Shown piece after piece: positions 38,438-47,226 of a stretch of DNA of 64,000 nucleotides (its first letter is position 1; each line of letters opens with the position of its first letter). The translations under genes and the position numbers were made by a program. The notes beneath the pieces were generated by a model. That model saw only the letters and a list, made by a program, of their open reading frames with translations, did not search any database and was not told where the DNA came from. Source of the stretch: Stenotrophomonas nitritireducens (GTDB lineage Bacteria > Pseudomonadota > Gammaproteobacteria > Xanthomonadales > Xanthomonadaceae); assembly GCF_001700965.1 (NCBI RefSeq), contig NZ_CP016756.1, positions 1,116,001 to 1,180,000 on the forward strand, in the 5' to 3' direction.

Positions 38438-40285
38438 ATGGATACCGCGCTGACGCTCACCACCGATATGAAGCTCGTGCTCGGGCTGGTGGGCTTCACG
38501 ATGGCGATGTTCCTGTTCGAGCGCATCCGCGCCGACGTGGTGGCCCTGGTGGTGATGGTGGTGCTGGGCGTCACCGGCCTGATCGCACCGGAAGAAATCT
38601 TCGGCGGTTTCTCCGGTAACGCGGTGATGAGCATCATCGCCACCACCATTCTTGGCGCCGGCCTGGACCGCACCGGCGCCTTGAACCGGCTCGCGGGCTG
38701 GTTGTTGCGGCGCTCCCATGGGCTGGAACAACGGCTGTTGCTGTTGACCACCGCCACCGCGGGCTTGAACTCCTCGTTCATGCAGAACCCATCGGTGATG
38801 GCCTTGTACCTGCCGGTGGCCTCGCGCCTGGCTTCACGCACCGCACTCACCCTGAAGCGCCAGCTGCTGCCGATCTCGGCGGCAATCGTGATGGGTGGCG
38901 CGCTGACCATGGTCGGCAACTCGCCGCTGATCCTGCTCAACGATTTGTTGATGTCGGCCAACAACAACCTGCCCTCAGGCACCGCCACCATCGAGCCACT
39001 GCGCATGTTCGCGCCGTTGCCGATCGGTGTCGCGCTGCTGATCGCCTCGCTGGCCTACTTCCGTTTTTACGGCAGCCGCAAGCTCAAGGAAGAAGAGCGC
39101 GAAACCGACGATGGCCAGGCACCGGCACGTACCGAGAGCTATTTCGCCAAGTCCTATGGCATCGAAGGCGACGTCTTCGAACTGCTTGTTACCGCCGAAA
39201 GCCCGCTGGTTGGCATGACCGTCGGCGAAGCCGAGAACCTGTTCGACGCGCCGCTGCTGCTGGCGCTGAAAACCGGCGATGACACCCGTCTGTCGCCACC
39301 GGCGGACATGCGCATCTGGGTGGGCAGCGTGATCGGCGCCATGGGCCCGCGCCAACAGGTGTCGGACTTCGCGCAGAACCAGTTCCTGCGCATGTCCTCA
39401 CGGCTCAAGCAGCTGGGCGACCTGTTCAACCCCGCCCGCGCCGGTATTTCCGAGGCGGTTGTGCCGCCGACCTCGAAGGTAATCGGCAAGACCGCCGGCG
39501 AGCTGCGCCTGCGCAAGGAACGTGGCATCAGCCTGCTGGCGATCAACCGCGACAAGCAGGTGATCCGCGAGGACGTGCGCAACACGCCGCTGCGTGCCGG
39601 CGACATGCTGGTCTTCCACAGCATCTGGCAGGACCTTGCCGCGGCGGCGGAAACCCGTGACTTCGTGGTGGTCACCGACTACCCGAAGGGCGAGCAGCGC
39701 CCGCACAAGTTCAAGATCGCGATGGCCATCTTCGCCATCACCATCATCATCGCCCTCACCTCGCACCTGCCGGTGGCGCTGACCCTGCTGACCGGCGTGG
39801 CCGGCATGCTGTTGACCGGCGTACTGCGCATGGACGAGGCCTACGCCGCGATCAACTGGAAGACCATCTTCATGATGGCCGGGCTGATTCCGCTGGGCTG
39901 GGCCATGGACAGCAGCGGCGCAGCGGCCTGGATCGCCGGCCACACCATCGACAAACTGCCTACCGGCATTCCGGTCTGGGTACTGGAAATCGCATTGGCG
40001 CTGCTGACCACCGCGTTCTCGCTGGTGATCAGCCATGTCGGCGCCACCATCGTGATGGTGCCCATCGCCGTCAATCTTGCGCTCGCCGCAGGCGGCAACC
40101 CCACCGCGTTCGCGCTGATCGTGGCCTTGTCGGCATCGAACAATCTGATGACCGCCTCCAACCCGGTCATCTCGATGGCAATGGGCCCGGCCAAATACAC
40201 GCCGCGCGAGATGTGGCGCGTCGGCGGCCCGCTGTCGCTGCTTTACACCGTGATTGTGGTAATCATGATCAACATCATGTTCTGA
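38438..40285 (+). CDS. SLC13-type transporter with RCK-C domains
   Basis: The 615-residue protein starts at MDTALTLTTDMKLVL; MKLVLGLVG at 38468 is an alternative and neither has a clear ribosome binding site. Hydrophobic N- and C-terminal halves with the SLC13 features GNAVMSIIATTILGAGL, MQNPSVMALYLPVA and SNNLMTASNPVISMAMGPA flank a soluble middle of about 200 residues containing two TrkA-C/RCK-C-like repeats (ELLVTAESPLVGMTVGEAE and VIGKTAGELRLRKERGISLL). Such proteins move sulfate, arsenite or carboxylates; the substrate is not evident. Confidence 0.85.
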   Translation: MDTALTLTTDMKLVLGLVGFTMAMFLFERIRADVVALVVMVVLGVTGLIAPEEIFGGFSGNAVMSIIATTILGAGLDRTGALNRLAGWLLRRSHGLEQRLLLLTTATAGLNSSFMQNPSVMALYLPVASRLASRTALTLKRQLLPISAAIVMGGALTMVGNSPLILLNDLLMSANNNLPSGTATIEPLRMFAPLPIGVALLIASLAYFRFYGSRKLKEEERETDDGQAPARTESYFAKSYGIEGDVFELLVTAESPLVGMTVGEAENLFDAPLLLALKTGDDTRLSPPADMRIWVGSVIGAMGPRQQVSDFAQNQFLRMSSRLKQLGDLFNPARAGISEAVVPPTSKVIGKTAGELRLRKERGISLLAINRDKQVIREDVRNTPLRAGDMLVFHSIWQDLAAAAETRDFVVVTDYPKGEQRPHKFKIAMAIFAITIIIALTSHLPVALTLLTGVAGMLLTGVLRMDEAYAAINWKTIFMMAGLIPLGWAMDSSGAAAWIAGHTIDKLPTGIPVWVLEIALALLTTAFSLVISHVGATIVMVPIAVNLALAAGGNPTAFALIVALSASNNLMTASNPVISMAMGPAKYTPREMWRVGGPLSLLYTVIVVIMINIMF

Positions 40286-40327
40286 CACACCAGGCAGCAG
40301 CCGCGCTCAAACGGAGAGGAGATCGCG

Positions 40328-41080
40328 ATGAAACGGATGACATTGGCGACACTGGGTTTTCTGGGCATGTTCAGCGCTGGCGCCGAGCCGCGCACACCGC
40401 CGCAGGCGAACTGCGTAGATGCACGCCAGATTGGTGGAGCGGAGGGCATCAGCGCGGACACCGTGGCCTTGCGACTGAAGGACGGAAAGCGCTTCCGGGT
40501 CGAATTCGCACAGGGCTGCCCTGCTCCAGAAAACAAGTTGTCGGTACGCGGCAGCCGTGATGGCTGGCTATGCGCCGCGCCGGGCGAAAGCCTGGTCATC
40601 GGTGAGACGCAATGCCCGATCAGCACGATTACGCCCTTGGACGCGCGCGGCTATGCCGATCTGCTGCGCCAACGTGACCGGCAACAACTGGCCACCCTGG
40701 AAACGCTGCAGGTCGAAGCCGCAGGCCCGTCACCCTCACGCGGTTTTCGTGGGACAGCGGATTACTGCGTCAGCGTCGATGCAGTACGCAGCTGGAGCGA
40801 AACCCCGCAGGGAATCACCGTAGAAGTCTCACCCAAGCGTGCCGCGGGCAATCGTTTCTATCGCCTTGAAGTCGCCAGCGGCTGCCCGGCACTGGCCAAC
40901 GCGCAGTCCATGGCCTTGGTATCCGGCATGGGTATCGGCATGGTCTGCGGCCATCCCGGTGATCGGATGGCCCTGGTACGACCCGAGCGCGAGCTGGTCC
41001 GGCCCGGCGATCCGGCAAACGTCAGTGGCCGTTATGAATGCCAGATCAGTCGCGTCTATCCGGTGCAGGACACCCGCTGA
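40328..41080 (+). CDS. Exported protein with duplicated DUF6491-like domain
   Basis: The 250-residue product has a short signal-like N-terminus (MKRMTLATLGFLGMFSAGAE) and AGGAG before the ATG. Two copies of one domain follow: CVDARQIGG..FRVEFAQGCPAP..GWLCAAPGE..CPISTITPL, and CVSVDAVRS..YRLEVASGCPAL..GMVCGHPGD..CQISRVYPV. Cysteines fall at matching positions and probably form disulfides in the periplasm. The pattern resembles the DUF6491 family, whose function is unknown. Confidence 0.6.
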   Translation: MKRMTLATLGFLGMFSAGAEPRTPPQANCVDARQIGGAEGISADTVALRLKDGKRFRVEFAQGCPAPENKLSVRGSRDGWLCAAPGESLVIGETQCPISTITPLDARGYADLLRQRDRQQLATLETLQVEAAGPSPSRGFRGTADYCVSVDAVRSWSETPQGITVEVSPKRAAGNRFYRLEVASGCPALANAQSMALVSGMGIGMVCGHPGDRMALVRPERELVRPGDPANVSGRYECQISRVYPVQDTR

Positions 41081-41098
41081 GCGCTTGGCCGGCGCAAC

Positions 41099-41446
41099 TC
41101 AGCCGAGCAGCACCTTGCCGTCGTGCACCCGTACCGGCACCGCACGCAGCCCGTCGCCCTTGCACGGGCCGGCCACGCAGGTGCCGCCCTGCAGCTCGAA
41201 CGAGGCCCCGTGCACCGCGCATACCAGATGCCCTTCGCGGCTCTTCAGGAACTGGCCCGGCGCCCAGTCCAGCGCACGTCCGGCATGCGGGCAGACGTTC
41301 AACCACGCCCGCACCTGCTCGCCGTCGCGGTACAACACCAGCGTCTCGGCGTCGCCATCAATCACCCCCACCACCGCGTGAAAGCCCTGGTCGGGCACCG
41401 CGGCCAGCAGGCAGAGTTCGGTTTCGGGAGCGATGGCGTTGGACAT
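41099..41446 (-). CDS. Rieske [2Fe-2S] ferredoxin
   Basis: The 115-residue protein starts at MSNAIAPETEL and has the complete Rieske site: Cys52 and His54 in CPHAGRALDW and Cys76 and His79 in CAVHGASFEL, as in ferredoxins of aromatic dioxygenases and of NirD type. No oxygenase gene is nearby, so its electron partner is unknown. It is convergent with the DUF6491-like gene, 18 bp away. Confidence 0.88.
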   Translation of the reverse strand: MSNAIAPETELCLLAAVPDQGFHAVVGVIDGDAETLVLYRDGEQVRAWLNVCPHAGRALDWAPGQFLKSREGHLVCAVHGASFELQGGTCVAGPCKGDGLRAVPVRVHDGKVLLG

Positions 41447-41621
41447 TTGGAACACCGGGACAGGAAAGCGCCTTATTGTCGCATGGGCGACCATTGCGAG
41501 CGCCGAACCTGACTCACACCCTCTTCACACACCCTATTCAGTTAGCAATTAACGACAACTTCACGCAACAGGCCTGCTCGCCCCTGATACTCCACCCCAG
41601 ACTCATCGTCATCCAACTTTC

Positions 41622-41903
41622 ATGACTATCCGTTACGTCCAATTCGCCAAGCTGCGCAACCTGTTCGAGCCGCGCAAACCACGCAACCCGCTGGTGCGCA
41701 TCGCCTTGGGCCTGCTGGGTGTCGCCATTCTTGCGGTGCTGGTGGTTGGCGGTGTTTTCATTGGCGCAGCGATGATCCTGGGCGGCATTGCCTGGAAACT
41801 GCTGGCCTCGCGCAAGGCGCGTGCCGTACCCAAGGCCGACCCGACCGTGGTTGATGCCGAATACCGCGTCGTGCGCAAAGCCGCGCTGCCGCACGCCCGC
41901 TAA
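41622..41903 (+). CDS. Small hypothetical membrane protein
   Basis: A 93-residue frame starting MTIRYVQFAKLRNLFEPRK, with a basic N-terminus, a hydrophobic span of about 37 residues (ALGLLGVAILAVLVVGGVFI and on, likely two helices) and a charged tail ending AALPHAR. No family is recognised. No ribosome binding site is visible, but the membrane layout and positive-inside bias look real. SMAG repeats follow. Confidence 0.55.
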   Translation: MTIRYVQFAKLRNLFEPRKPRNPLVRIALGLLGVAILAVLVVGGVFIGAAMILGGIAWKLLASRKARAVPKADPTVVDAEYRVVRKAALPHAR

Positions 41904-42210
41904 GCCACCTGCAAGGACAGAAGCGTCCTGATGTAGTGCCGAGCCATGCTCGGCAGAGGCCTTCCCGGTATAGCCCGTAGTGCCGAGCCATGCTCGGCAG
42001 CAGCCTCACCGGTGCCCGCCCAGGTTGTGGGAGCGGCGTCAGCCGCGAAGCCGGTGCTATCGAAACCACAGGCATGCCCGCAATCTGGCTGACCACCGGC
42101 TTCGCGGCTTGCGCCGCTCCTACACAAGCCCGCCCGGCGCAGCCTGCCAGCGCTCCACAGAACGCACCCGCGTCCGCTAGACTTTTGCGTCGTTTCACCT
42201 GGACGCAAAC
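41904..42210. repeat. Intergenic SMAG copies and REP pair
   Basis: Two forward SMAG copies (41933-41955, 41977-41999) are followed by a 100-bp inverted pair of the GTGGGAGCGGCGT class (42026-42125; the right half reads GGCTTGCGCCGCTCCTACAC). The final 85 bp are the leader of the FAH-family gene. Confidence 0.8.
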
Positions 42211-42912
42211 ATGACTGATCTGATCCCCGCCCTGCCCCAGCCCCGCATCCCGGTCGCCGGTGGCGGCACGTTCCCGGTGCATCGCATTTACTGCGTAGGC
42301 CGCAATTTTGCCGACCACGCCCGCGAAATGGGCGCGGCCGTGCCAGCTGCAAGCGAACGCGGCCAGCCTATGTTCTTCATGAAGCCGGCCGACGCCATCG
42401 TGGTCGGCGATGCACCGGTGCCGTATCCGACTGCCACTTCCGACCTGCACCACGAGGTGGAATTGGTCGTCGCCCTGGGCAAGGACGCACCTGCCGGTGT
42501 GCTTGCCGCCGACCAGGCGATGGCCTTGGTGCTGGCCTATGGCGTGGGCCTGGACCTGACCCGCCGCGATCTGCAGGCCGCCGCCAAGGCCAAGGGCGGT
42601 CCTTGGGATATCGCCAAGGGCTTTGACCACTCCGCGCCGGTCAGCAGTCTGGTACTGGCCTCGGAAGTCCCCGACCTGGCATCGCTGGAACTGTCGCTGG
42701 AGATCAATGGCCAGCTGCGCCAGAAGTCCACCTTGGACCAGATGATCTGGAGTGTTCCCGACATCCTGCACGAGCTGTCCAAGTTGTATGCCTTGCGCGC
42801 CGGCGACCTGATCTTCATGGGCACTCCTGCCGGCGTGGCCGCACTGCAACCGGGCGACCGCTTCAGCGCCCGCTTGGGAAAAATCGCACAACGCGATGGG
42901 TTGATCGCCTGA
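42211..42912 (+). CDS. Fumarylacetoacetate hydrolase family protein
   Basis: The 233-residue protein is of the single-domain FAH type that hydrolyses or decarboxylates diketo acids such as fumarylpyruvate. Seen are YCVGRNFADHAREMG, FFMKPADAIV, the metal-binding HHEVELVVALG, GLDLTRRDLQ, KGFDHSAPV and IFMGTPAGVAAL. No catabolic cluster surrounds it, so the exact substrate is unknown; acylpyruvase or oxaloacetate decarboxylase activity are options. Confidence 0.9.
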   Translation: MTDLIPALPQPRIPVAGGGTFPVHRIYCVGRNFADHAREMGAAVPAASERGQPMFFMKPADAIVVGDAPVPYPTATSDLHHEVELVVALGKDAPAGVLAADQAMALVLAYGVGLDLTRRDLQAAAKAKGGPWDIAKGFDHSAPVSSLVLASEVPDLASLELSLEINGQLRQKSTLDQMIWSVPDILHELSKLYALRAGDLIFMGTPAGVAALQPGDRFSARLGKIAQRDGLIA

Positions 42913-42970
42913 TGACATGCAGTGGAGTACGCTGCGCCAGCTCCCTTTCATGCACAGCTAGGACAAACAC

Positions 42971-43387
42971 ATGGGAATGATCAGCGAATTCAAGGAATTT
43001 GCGATGCGCGGCAATGTCATCGACCTGGCGGTCGGTGTGGTCATTGGCGGCGCGTTCGGCAAAATCGTGACCTCCCTGGTAGACAAGGTGATCATGCCGC
43101 CGATCGGCATGCTGATCGGCAACGTGGATTTCTCCAACCTCGCCTGGACCTTGGCGCCCGCCAAGATCGGTGCCGATGGCAAGGAAATCCCGGCCGTGGT
43201 GTTGGGCTATGGTGACTTCATCAATACCCTGATCCAGTTCATCATCGTCGCCTTCGCGATCTTCATGCTGGTCAAGGTGGTCAACCGCCTGTCACGCAAG
43301 AAGGAAGAAGCGCCCGCCGCACCGCCCGAGCCGAGCGAAGAAGTGCTGCTGCTGCGGCAGATCCGCGACAGCCTCAACAAGCAGTAA
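42971..43387 (+). CDS. mscL: Large-conductance mechanosensitive channel
   Basis: MscL is the emergency valve opened by membrane tension on hypo-osmotic shock. The 138-residue protein has the family N-terminus ([20 protein letters not shown]), the glycine-rich pore helix [19 protein letters not shown], a second helix [20 protein letters not shown] and a charged C-terminal helix. A terminator follows. Confidence 0.97.
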   Translation: MGMISEFKEFAMRGNVIDLAVGVVIGGAFGKIVTSLVDKVIMPPIGMLIGNVDFSNLAWTLAPAKIGADGKEIPAVVLGYGDFINTLIQFIIVAFAIFMLVKVVNRLSRKKEEAPAAPPEPSEEVLLLRQIRDSLNKQ

Positions 43388-43408
43388 GCGCTCGCGGCTT
43401 GCCTGCTC

Positions 43409-43438
43409 AACGGCCGGGCCGTCGCCCGGCCGTTGTCG
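43409..43438 (+). terminator. mscL terminator
   Basis: Stem AACGGCCGGGC/GCCCGGCCGTT with a short loop, then TGTCGTTTG. It sits between convergent genes and may serve both. Confidence 0.75.
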
Positions 43439-43448
43439 TTTGCGCCGC

Positions 43449-44429
43449 CTAGAACGACACCGTCATCGATGCCTGCGGGCTGACGTAGGTTGCACTGTTG
43501 CGGCCGCCTGGCAGCGAGGCCTGCACGCCGACCAGAAAGCCGACATGGTCGCTGACGTTGTATTCCAGCGCCGGCGCGATGCTGAAGCTGCGGCTTGATC
43601 CATCGTGGCGCTGGATGTGCCCGCGCCGCCCCTCACCATCCAGCACGGTGCCATCCAGCACAGCGCCTGATTGGCGGCTCGCGCTCAGGTCCAGGGCGAG
43701 CGCCCAGTGCAGATTGACGCTGTATTCCAATCCCAAGGCCGCACTGAGCGCAACGCCCGGGCTCAGATGCCCGCGAAAGCTGCGGTCGGTGTCATAAACA
43801 CTGCGGCCATGCACCGAAACATCGCGCGGTGACGGGCTCCAACGGGCCTGCCAACGCCAGCGCAGCGGCCGCCCATTCGGCAGCCAGTGATGGTTCTGCC
43901 CCAGCACCGACACGTGGCTGCGCCAGGCGCCTTCGCCCTGGCCGTTGAGCAGGTTTCCTCCCAGCCCGTCATAGCGTCCCGTGGGCAGGGATTGACCAAG
44001 CATCACCGCAACGGCCGGCCTGCTGTTCAGCGCATCGCCTTCGCGCAGCAGATAGCGCAGGCGCAGCGTGCTGTCTGCCAGACGGAAGCCATCACTGTGC
44101 TTCCCGCCCTGCGTGGTCCTGGCACTGTCCAGCACCAGCTCACCGGTCAAGCGATTGGTGATGCCGGCGCTCAGCAGCACACTGAGCAACGAGGTATCAA
44201 CCGATTCGTCCAACGCATGTCGATCACCCTTGCCGTCATAGCGACCGGTGGTATGCGTCTGGATCCAATACGGCTGGGCAAAGAAGCTTCCCTGCGGCAG
44301 GGTCGATGGCGAAGGCGTCAGCAAAGGTCCGGTGAAGCGCACATCGTCCAGCGAATGTGCCTGTAGCCCTGCCGCTGGTGCCAACACCGCCACCAACAAC
44401 GTCCCTGCAGCCCTGTTTCGCAATGTCAT
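43449..44429 (-). CDS. Outer-membrane channel-like protein (phenol MetA pathway type)
   Basis: The 326-residue product starts at MTLRNRAAGTLLVAV, with AGGA about 11 bases before; a start at 44447 is also possible. A signal peptide ends around AAGLQAHS. The mature protein is rich in alternating polar and aromatic residues, with short amphipathic strands and a C-terminal SPQASMTVSF, and contains GQSLPTGRYDGLGGN, as in the family once named after phenol-degradation MetA. I infer a beta-barrel in the outer membrane. Substrate unknown. Confidence 0.65.
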   Translation of the reverse strand: MTLRNRAAGTLLVAVLAPAAGLQAHSLDDVRFTGPLLTPSPSTLPQGSFFAQPYWIQTHTTGRYDGKGDRHALDESVDTSLLSVLLSAGITNRLTGELVLDSARTTQGGKHSDGFRLADSTLRLRYLLREGDALNSRPAVAVMLGQSLPTGRYDGLGGNLLNGQGEGAWRSHVSVLGQNHHWLPNGRPLRWRWQARWSPSPRDVSVHGRSVYDTDRSFRGHLSPGVALSAALGLEYSVNLHWALALDLSASRQSGAVLDGTVLDGEGRRGHIQRHDGSSRSFSIAPALEYNVSDHVGFLVGVQASLPGGRNSATYVSPQASMTVSF

Positions 44430-44680
44430 TACAACGTCCTGGTTCATCCACCCCATCGGTGGAAAACTCAGGCTCGCCGCGGCGCGACATCAGGAACACA
44501 GGAAAACTCCTGTTTACCCCGTAGCCGTTTTCGCCTCACCCTCGGCCTAACCGATGCATCTGGACGATGCCATGGGTGAAATCCCCTGCGTCCATCCAGC
44601 ATTTCCCCCATACCAACTGGCACATTCCCCTAGCGCGGCTCACTGTTACTCTGACGCTTCAATCCACCGTGGAACCGAAC

Positions 44681-46102
44681 ATGCGCCGCCGTGCCCTTGC
44701 TCTTGCCATCGTGCTGCTCTGCACTTCCGCTACAGCCGCCGCTGCCCCCACCCATATTTCCGACCTGGCATTGGCCAAGGCCGCCGAGCTGCGCGCGCAG
44801 GCGCTGGCCGACAACACCGGCTGGCAGGTGGTCGAGTCGCTGACCACCGAGGTCGGCCCGCGCATGGCCGGCAGCGAGGCCGATGCACGCGCGGTGGAAT
44901 GGGCCAAGGCCAAGTTCAAGGCACTGGGCTTCGACAAGGTATGGACCGAGCCGGTGACGTTCCCGAAGTGGGAGCGCCGCAGCGAGCACGCTTCGGTTGT
45001 CGGCACGCACCCGCAGCCGCTGACCATCACCGCACTGGGCGGCAGCCCGGCGGGCACGGTTGAGGCCGAGGTGGTGCGTTTTGAGGGCCTGGATGCACTG
45101 AAGGCTGCACCGGAAGGTTCGCTGGCCGGCAAGATCGCCTATGTCGACTTCACCATGACCCGCAAGCGTGATGGTGCCGATTACGGCATCGGCGGCACGG
45201 TGCGCAGCCGCGGCCCGTCCGAGGCGATCCGCAAGGGCGCCATCGGCTACATCATGCGCTCGGCCGGCACCGACTCGCACCGCATGCCGCATACCGGCAT
45301 CACCCGTTTTGACGACGGCCTGACGCCGGTGCCGGCGGCGGCGCTGTCCGGCCCGGATGCTGACCAGCTCAACCGTCTGGTAGCGCGGGGCCCCACCCGC
45401 ATCCGCATCTCGCTGGATTGCGGCTGGGACGGCAGCTATACCTCGCAGAACGTGATCGGCGAAATCACCGGCCGCAGCCTGCCCAAGGAAGTGGTGGTGA
45501 TCGGCGGCCACCTCGATTCCTGGGATCTGGGCACCGGTGCCATCGATGACGGCGCCGGCGTTGGCATCACCATGGCTGCCGGCCACCTGATCGGCCAGCT
45601 CAAGCAGGCGCCCAAGCGCACCATCCGCGTCATCGCCTTCGCCAATGAAGAGCAGGGCCTGCATGGCGGCAAGGCCTATGCCGCCGCGCGCGTGGCGGCT
45701 GGCGAGATCGTGCAGCAGCACATCGCGGCCGAAAGCGATTTTGGTGCCGGCCGCATCTACGCCTTCAACACCGGTTCGGGCAATCCGGCTGAATCCCGCG
45801 AGGCGACCCGCCAGATCGGCGAGGCGCTGGCACCGCTGGGCATTGAGTACCGCGCCAATGAAGGCGGTCCCGGCCCCGATGTGGGCCCGCTGGCCGCCAA
45901 GGGCGGTGCCTGGGCATGGCTGGCGCAGGACGGAACCGACTATTTCGATCTGCACCACACCCCGGACGACACCTTGGACAAGATCGATCCCAAGGCGCTG
46001 GCGCAGAACGTGGCCGCCTACACGGTATTCGCCTATCTGGCCGCAGAGTCGGACGGCAGCTTCGGCAGCGAAGCCAAGGATGTGGTGCCGCCGAGGGAGT
46101 AG
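44681..46102 (+). CDS. M28 family zinc aminopeptidase, exported
   Basis: The 473-residue product starts at MRRRALALAIVLLCTSATAA, a Sec signal peptide. After a PA domain region (about 120-250) comes the M28 catalytic domain: Zn ligands His and Asp in IGGHLDSWDLGTGAIDDGAG, the catalytic Glu pair in FANEEQGLHGG, Asp in AESDFGAG and His in DLHHTPDDTLDKID. It probably acts in the periplasm or outside the cell on peptides. A strong terminator follows. Confidence 0.92.
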   Translation: MRRRALALAIVLLCTSATAAAAPTHISDLALAKAAELRAQALADNTGWQVVESLTTEVGPRMAGSEADARAVEWAKAKFKALGFDKVWTEPVTFPKWERRSEHASVVGTHPQPLTITALGGSPAGTVEAEVVRFEGLDALKAAPEGSLAGKIAYVDFTMTRKRDGADYGIGGTVRSRGPSEAIRKGAIGYIMRSAGTDSHRMPHTGITRFDDGLTPVPAAALSGPDADQLNRLVARGPTRIRISLDCGWDGSYTSQNVIGEITGRSLPKEVVVIGGHLDSWDLGTGAIDDGAGVGITMAAGHLIGQLKQAPKRTIRVIAFANEEQGLHGGKAYAAARVAAGEIVQQHIAAESDFGAGRIYAFNTGSGNPAESREATRQIGEALAPLGIEYRANEGGPGPDVGPLAAKGGAWAWLAQDGTDYFDLHHTPDDTLDKIDPKALAQNVAAYTVFAYLAAESDGSFGSEAKDVVPPRE

Positions 46103-46120
46103 TTCCCTGGGGTATGCAAC

Positions 46121-46157
46121 AACAAAGGCGCCGCAAGGCGCCTTTGTTGTTTTTGAT
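46121..46157 (+). terminator. M28 peptidase gene terminator
   Basis: Stem AACAAAGGCGCC/GGCGCCTTTGTT with a GCAA loop, followed by GTTTTTG. A degenerate copy of the same stem recurs at 46271-46293 between SMAG repeats. Confidence 0.9.
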
Positions 46158-46367
46158 TTCCTGTAGTGCCGAGCCATGCTCGGCAGGAGCTTCACCGGTA
46201 AGGCCTCTGCCGAGCATGGCTCGGCACTACATTCGGTGCTGTTGGTGCTCTTGGGTGCTGTGCAAACAGCAAAGGCGCCATAAGGCGCCTTTGTTCTGTA
46301 GTGCCGAGCCATGCTCGGCAGGAGCTTCACCGGTAGAGCCTCTGCCGAGCATGGCTCGGCACTACAT
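46158..46367. repeat. Duplicated terminator stem and SMAG pairs
   Basis: SMAG copies lie at 46163-46185 (forward), 46208-46230 (reverse), 46298-46320 (forward) and 46343-46365 (reverse). The stem AAAGGCGCC/GGCGCCTTTG at 46271-46293 copies the terminator at 46121. Together they form two direct copies of a roughly 100-bp unit, terminator stem + SMAG + inverted SMAG + ATTCGGTGCT. Confidence 0.88.
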
Positions 46368-46374
46368 TCGGTGC

Positions 46375-47211
46375 TTAACGCTGCTTGCGGCTGCTCCAGC
46401 TGGCCAGGAATACGGCCGTGGCGGAAGCCACGTTGAGACTTTCCACAGCGCCGCTGCCGGGAATCGACAGGCGCAGGTCGCAGCTCTGCGCGAAGTCACG
46501 GTCCATGCCTTCGCTTTCGGCACCCATCACGTAGACCATGCGGTCCGGCAGCTCGGTGGTGAACACGTCCTGGCCGTCGGCAACCAGCGTCGCAGCCAGG
46601 CCAAAACCGGCGTCACGCAGCTGTACAACGGCTTGCGGCAAGGCCGGCAGGCGTACCAGCGGCACCGATTCGGCGCCGCCTTCGGCAACGCGTGCGGCAG
46701 CGCCGGACAAGGCCAGCGTCGAGTCGGCCGGCAACAGGATCGCGGCAACACCGAAGTGCGCTGCCGAGCGCAGGATCGCGCCGAAATTGTGCGGGTTGCC
46801 TACGCCGTCCAGCCACAAGGCCAGCGCCGGGCCGTCCTGCAACGAGGCCAGCCAGGTCGCCAGCGGCAGCGGCTCCTGCTTCTGCACATCGGCCACCAGG
46901 CCTTCGTGGTGGGTGGTGGCGGCCAGCTTGTTGAGGTCGCCATCGCCAACAACGCGGTAACCCACACGGTTGGCCACGCACCACTTCAGCACCGGCTGCA
47001 GGCGCGGAATCATGTCTTCGGCCAGGTACAGCTTGCGCAGCGCCTGCGGGCGTTTGGCAAACATCGCCTGCACGGCGTTGACGCCGTACAGACGCATTTC
47101 ATCACCGCCGCGTACCGGTACACCATCGCCCTCACGCGCGGCTGACGGCGCAGCCGGGGTTGCGCGGGGTGGCCGCGAAGAAGGGCGACGGTTGTTCCAG
47201 GGATTACTCAC
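46375..47211 (-). CDS. TrmH/SpoU family RNA 2'-O-methyltransferase
   Basis: The 278-residue product has a basic, Pro/Arg-rich extension of about 35 residues, an L30e-like substrate domain (LYGVNAVQAMFAKRPQALRK) and the knotted SPOUT domain with motif 1 NPHNFGAILRSAAHFG, motif 2 VMGAESEGM and motif 3 LSIPGSGAVESLNVASATAV. Closest in style to YfiF or RlmB; the modified RNA cannot be decided. Confidence 0.9.
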   Translation of the reverse strand: MSNPWNNRRPSSRPPRATPAAPSAAREGDGVPVRGGDEMRLYGVNAVQAMFAKRPQALRKLYLAEDMIPRLQPVLKWCVANRVGYRVVGDGDLNKLAATTHHEGLVADVQKQEPLPLATWLASLQDGPALALWLDGVGNPHNFGAILRSAAHFGVAAILLPADSTLALSGAAARVAEGGAESVPLVRLPALPQAVVQLRDAGFGLAATLVADGQDVFTTELPDRMVYVMGAESEGMDRDFAQSCDLRLSIPGSGAVESLNVASATAVFLASWSSRKQR

Positions 47212-47226
47212 AGCGGTTCCTTTGAA

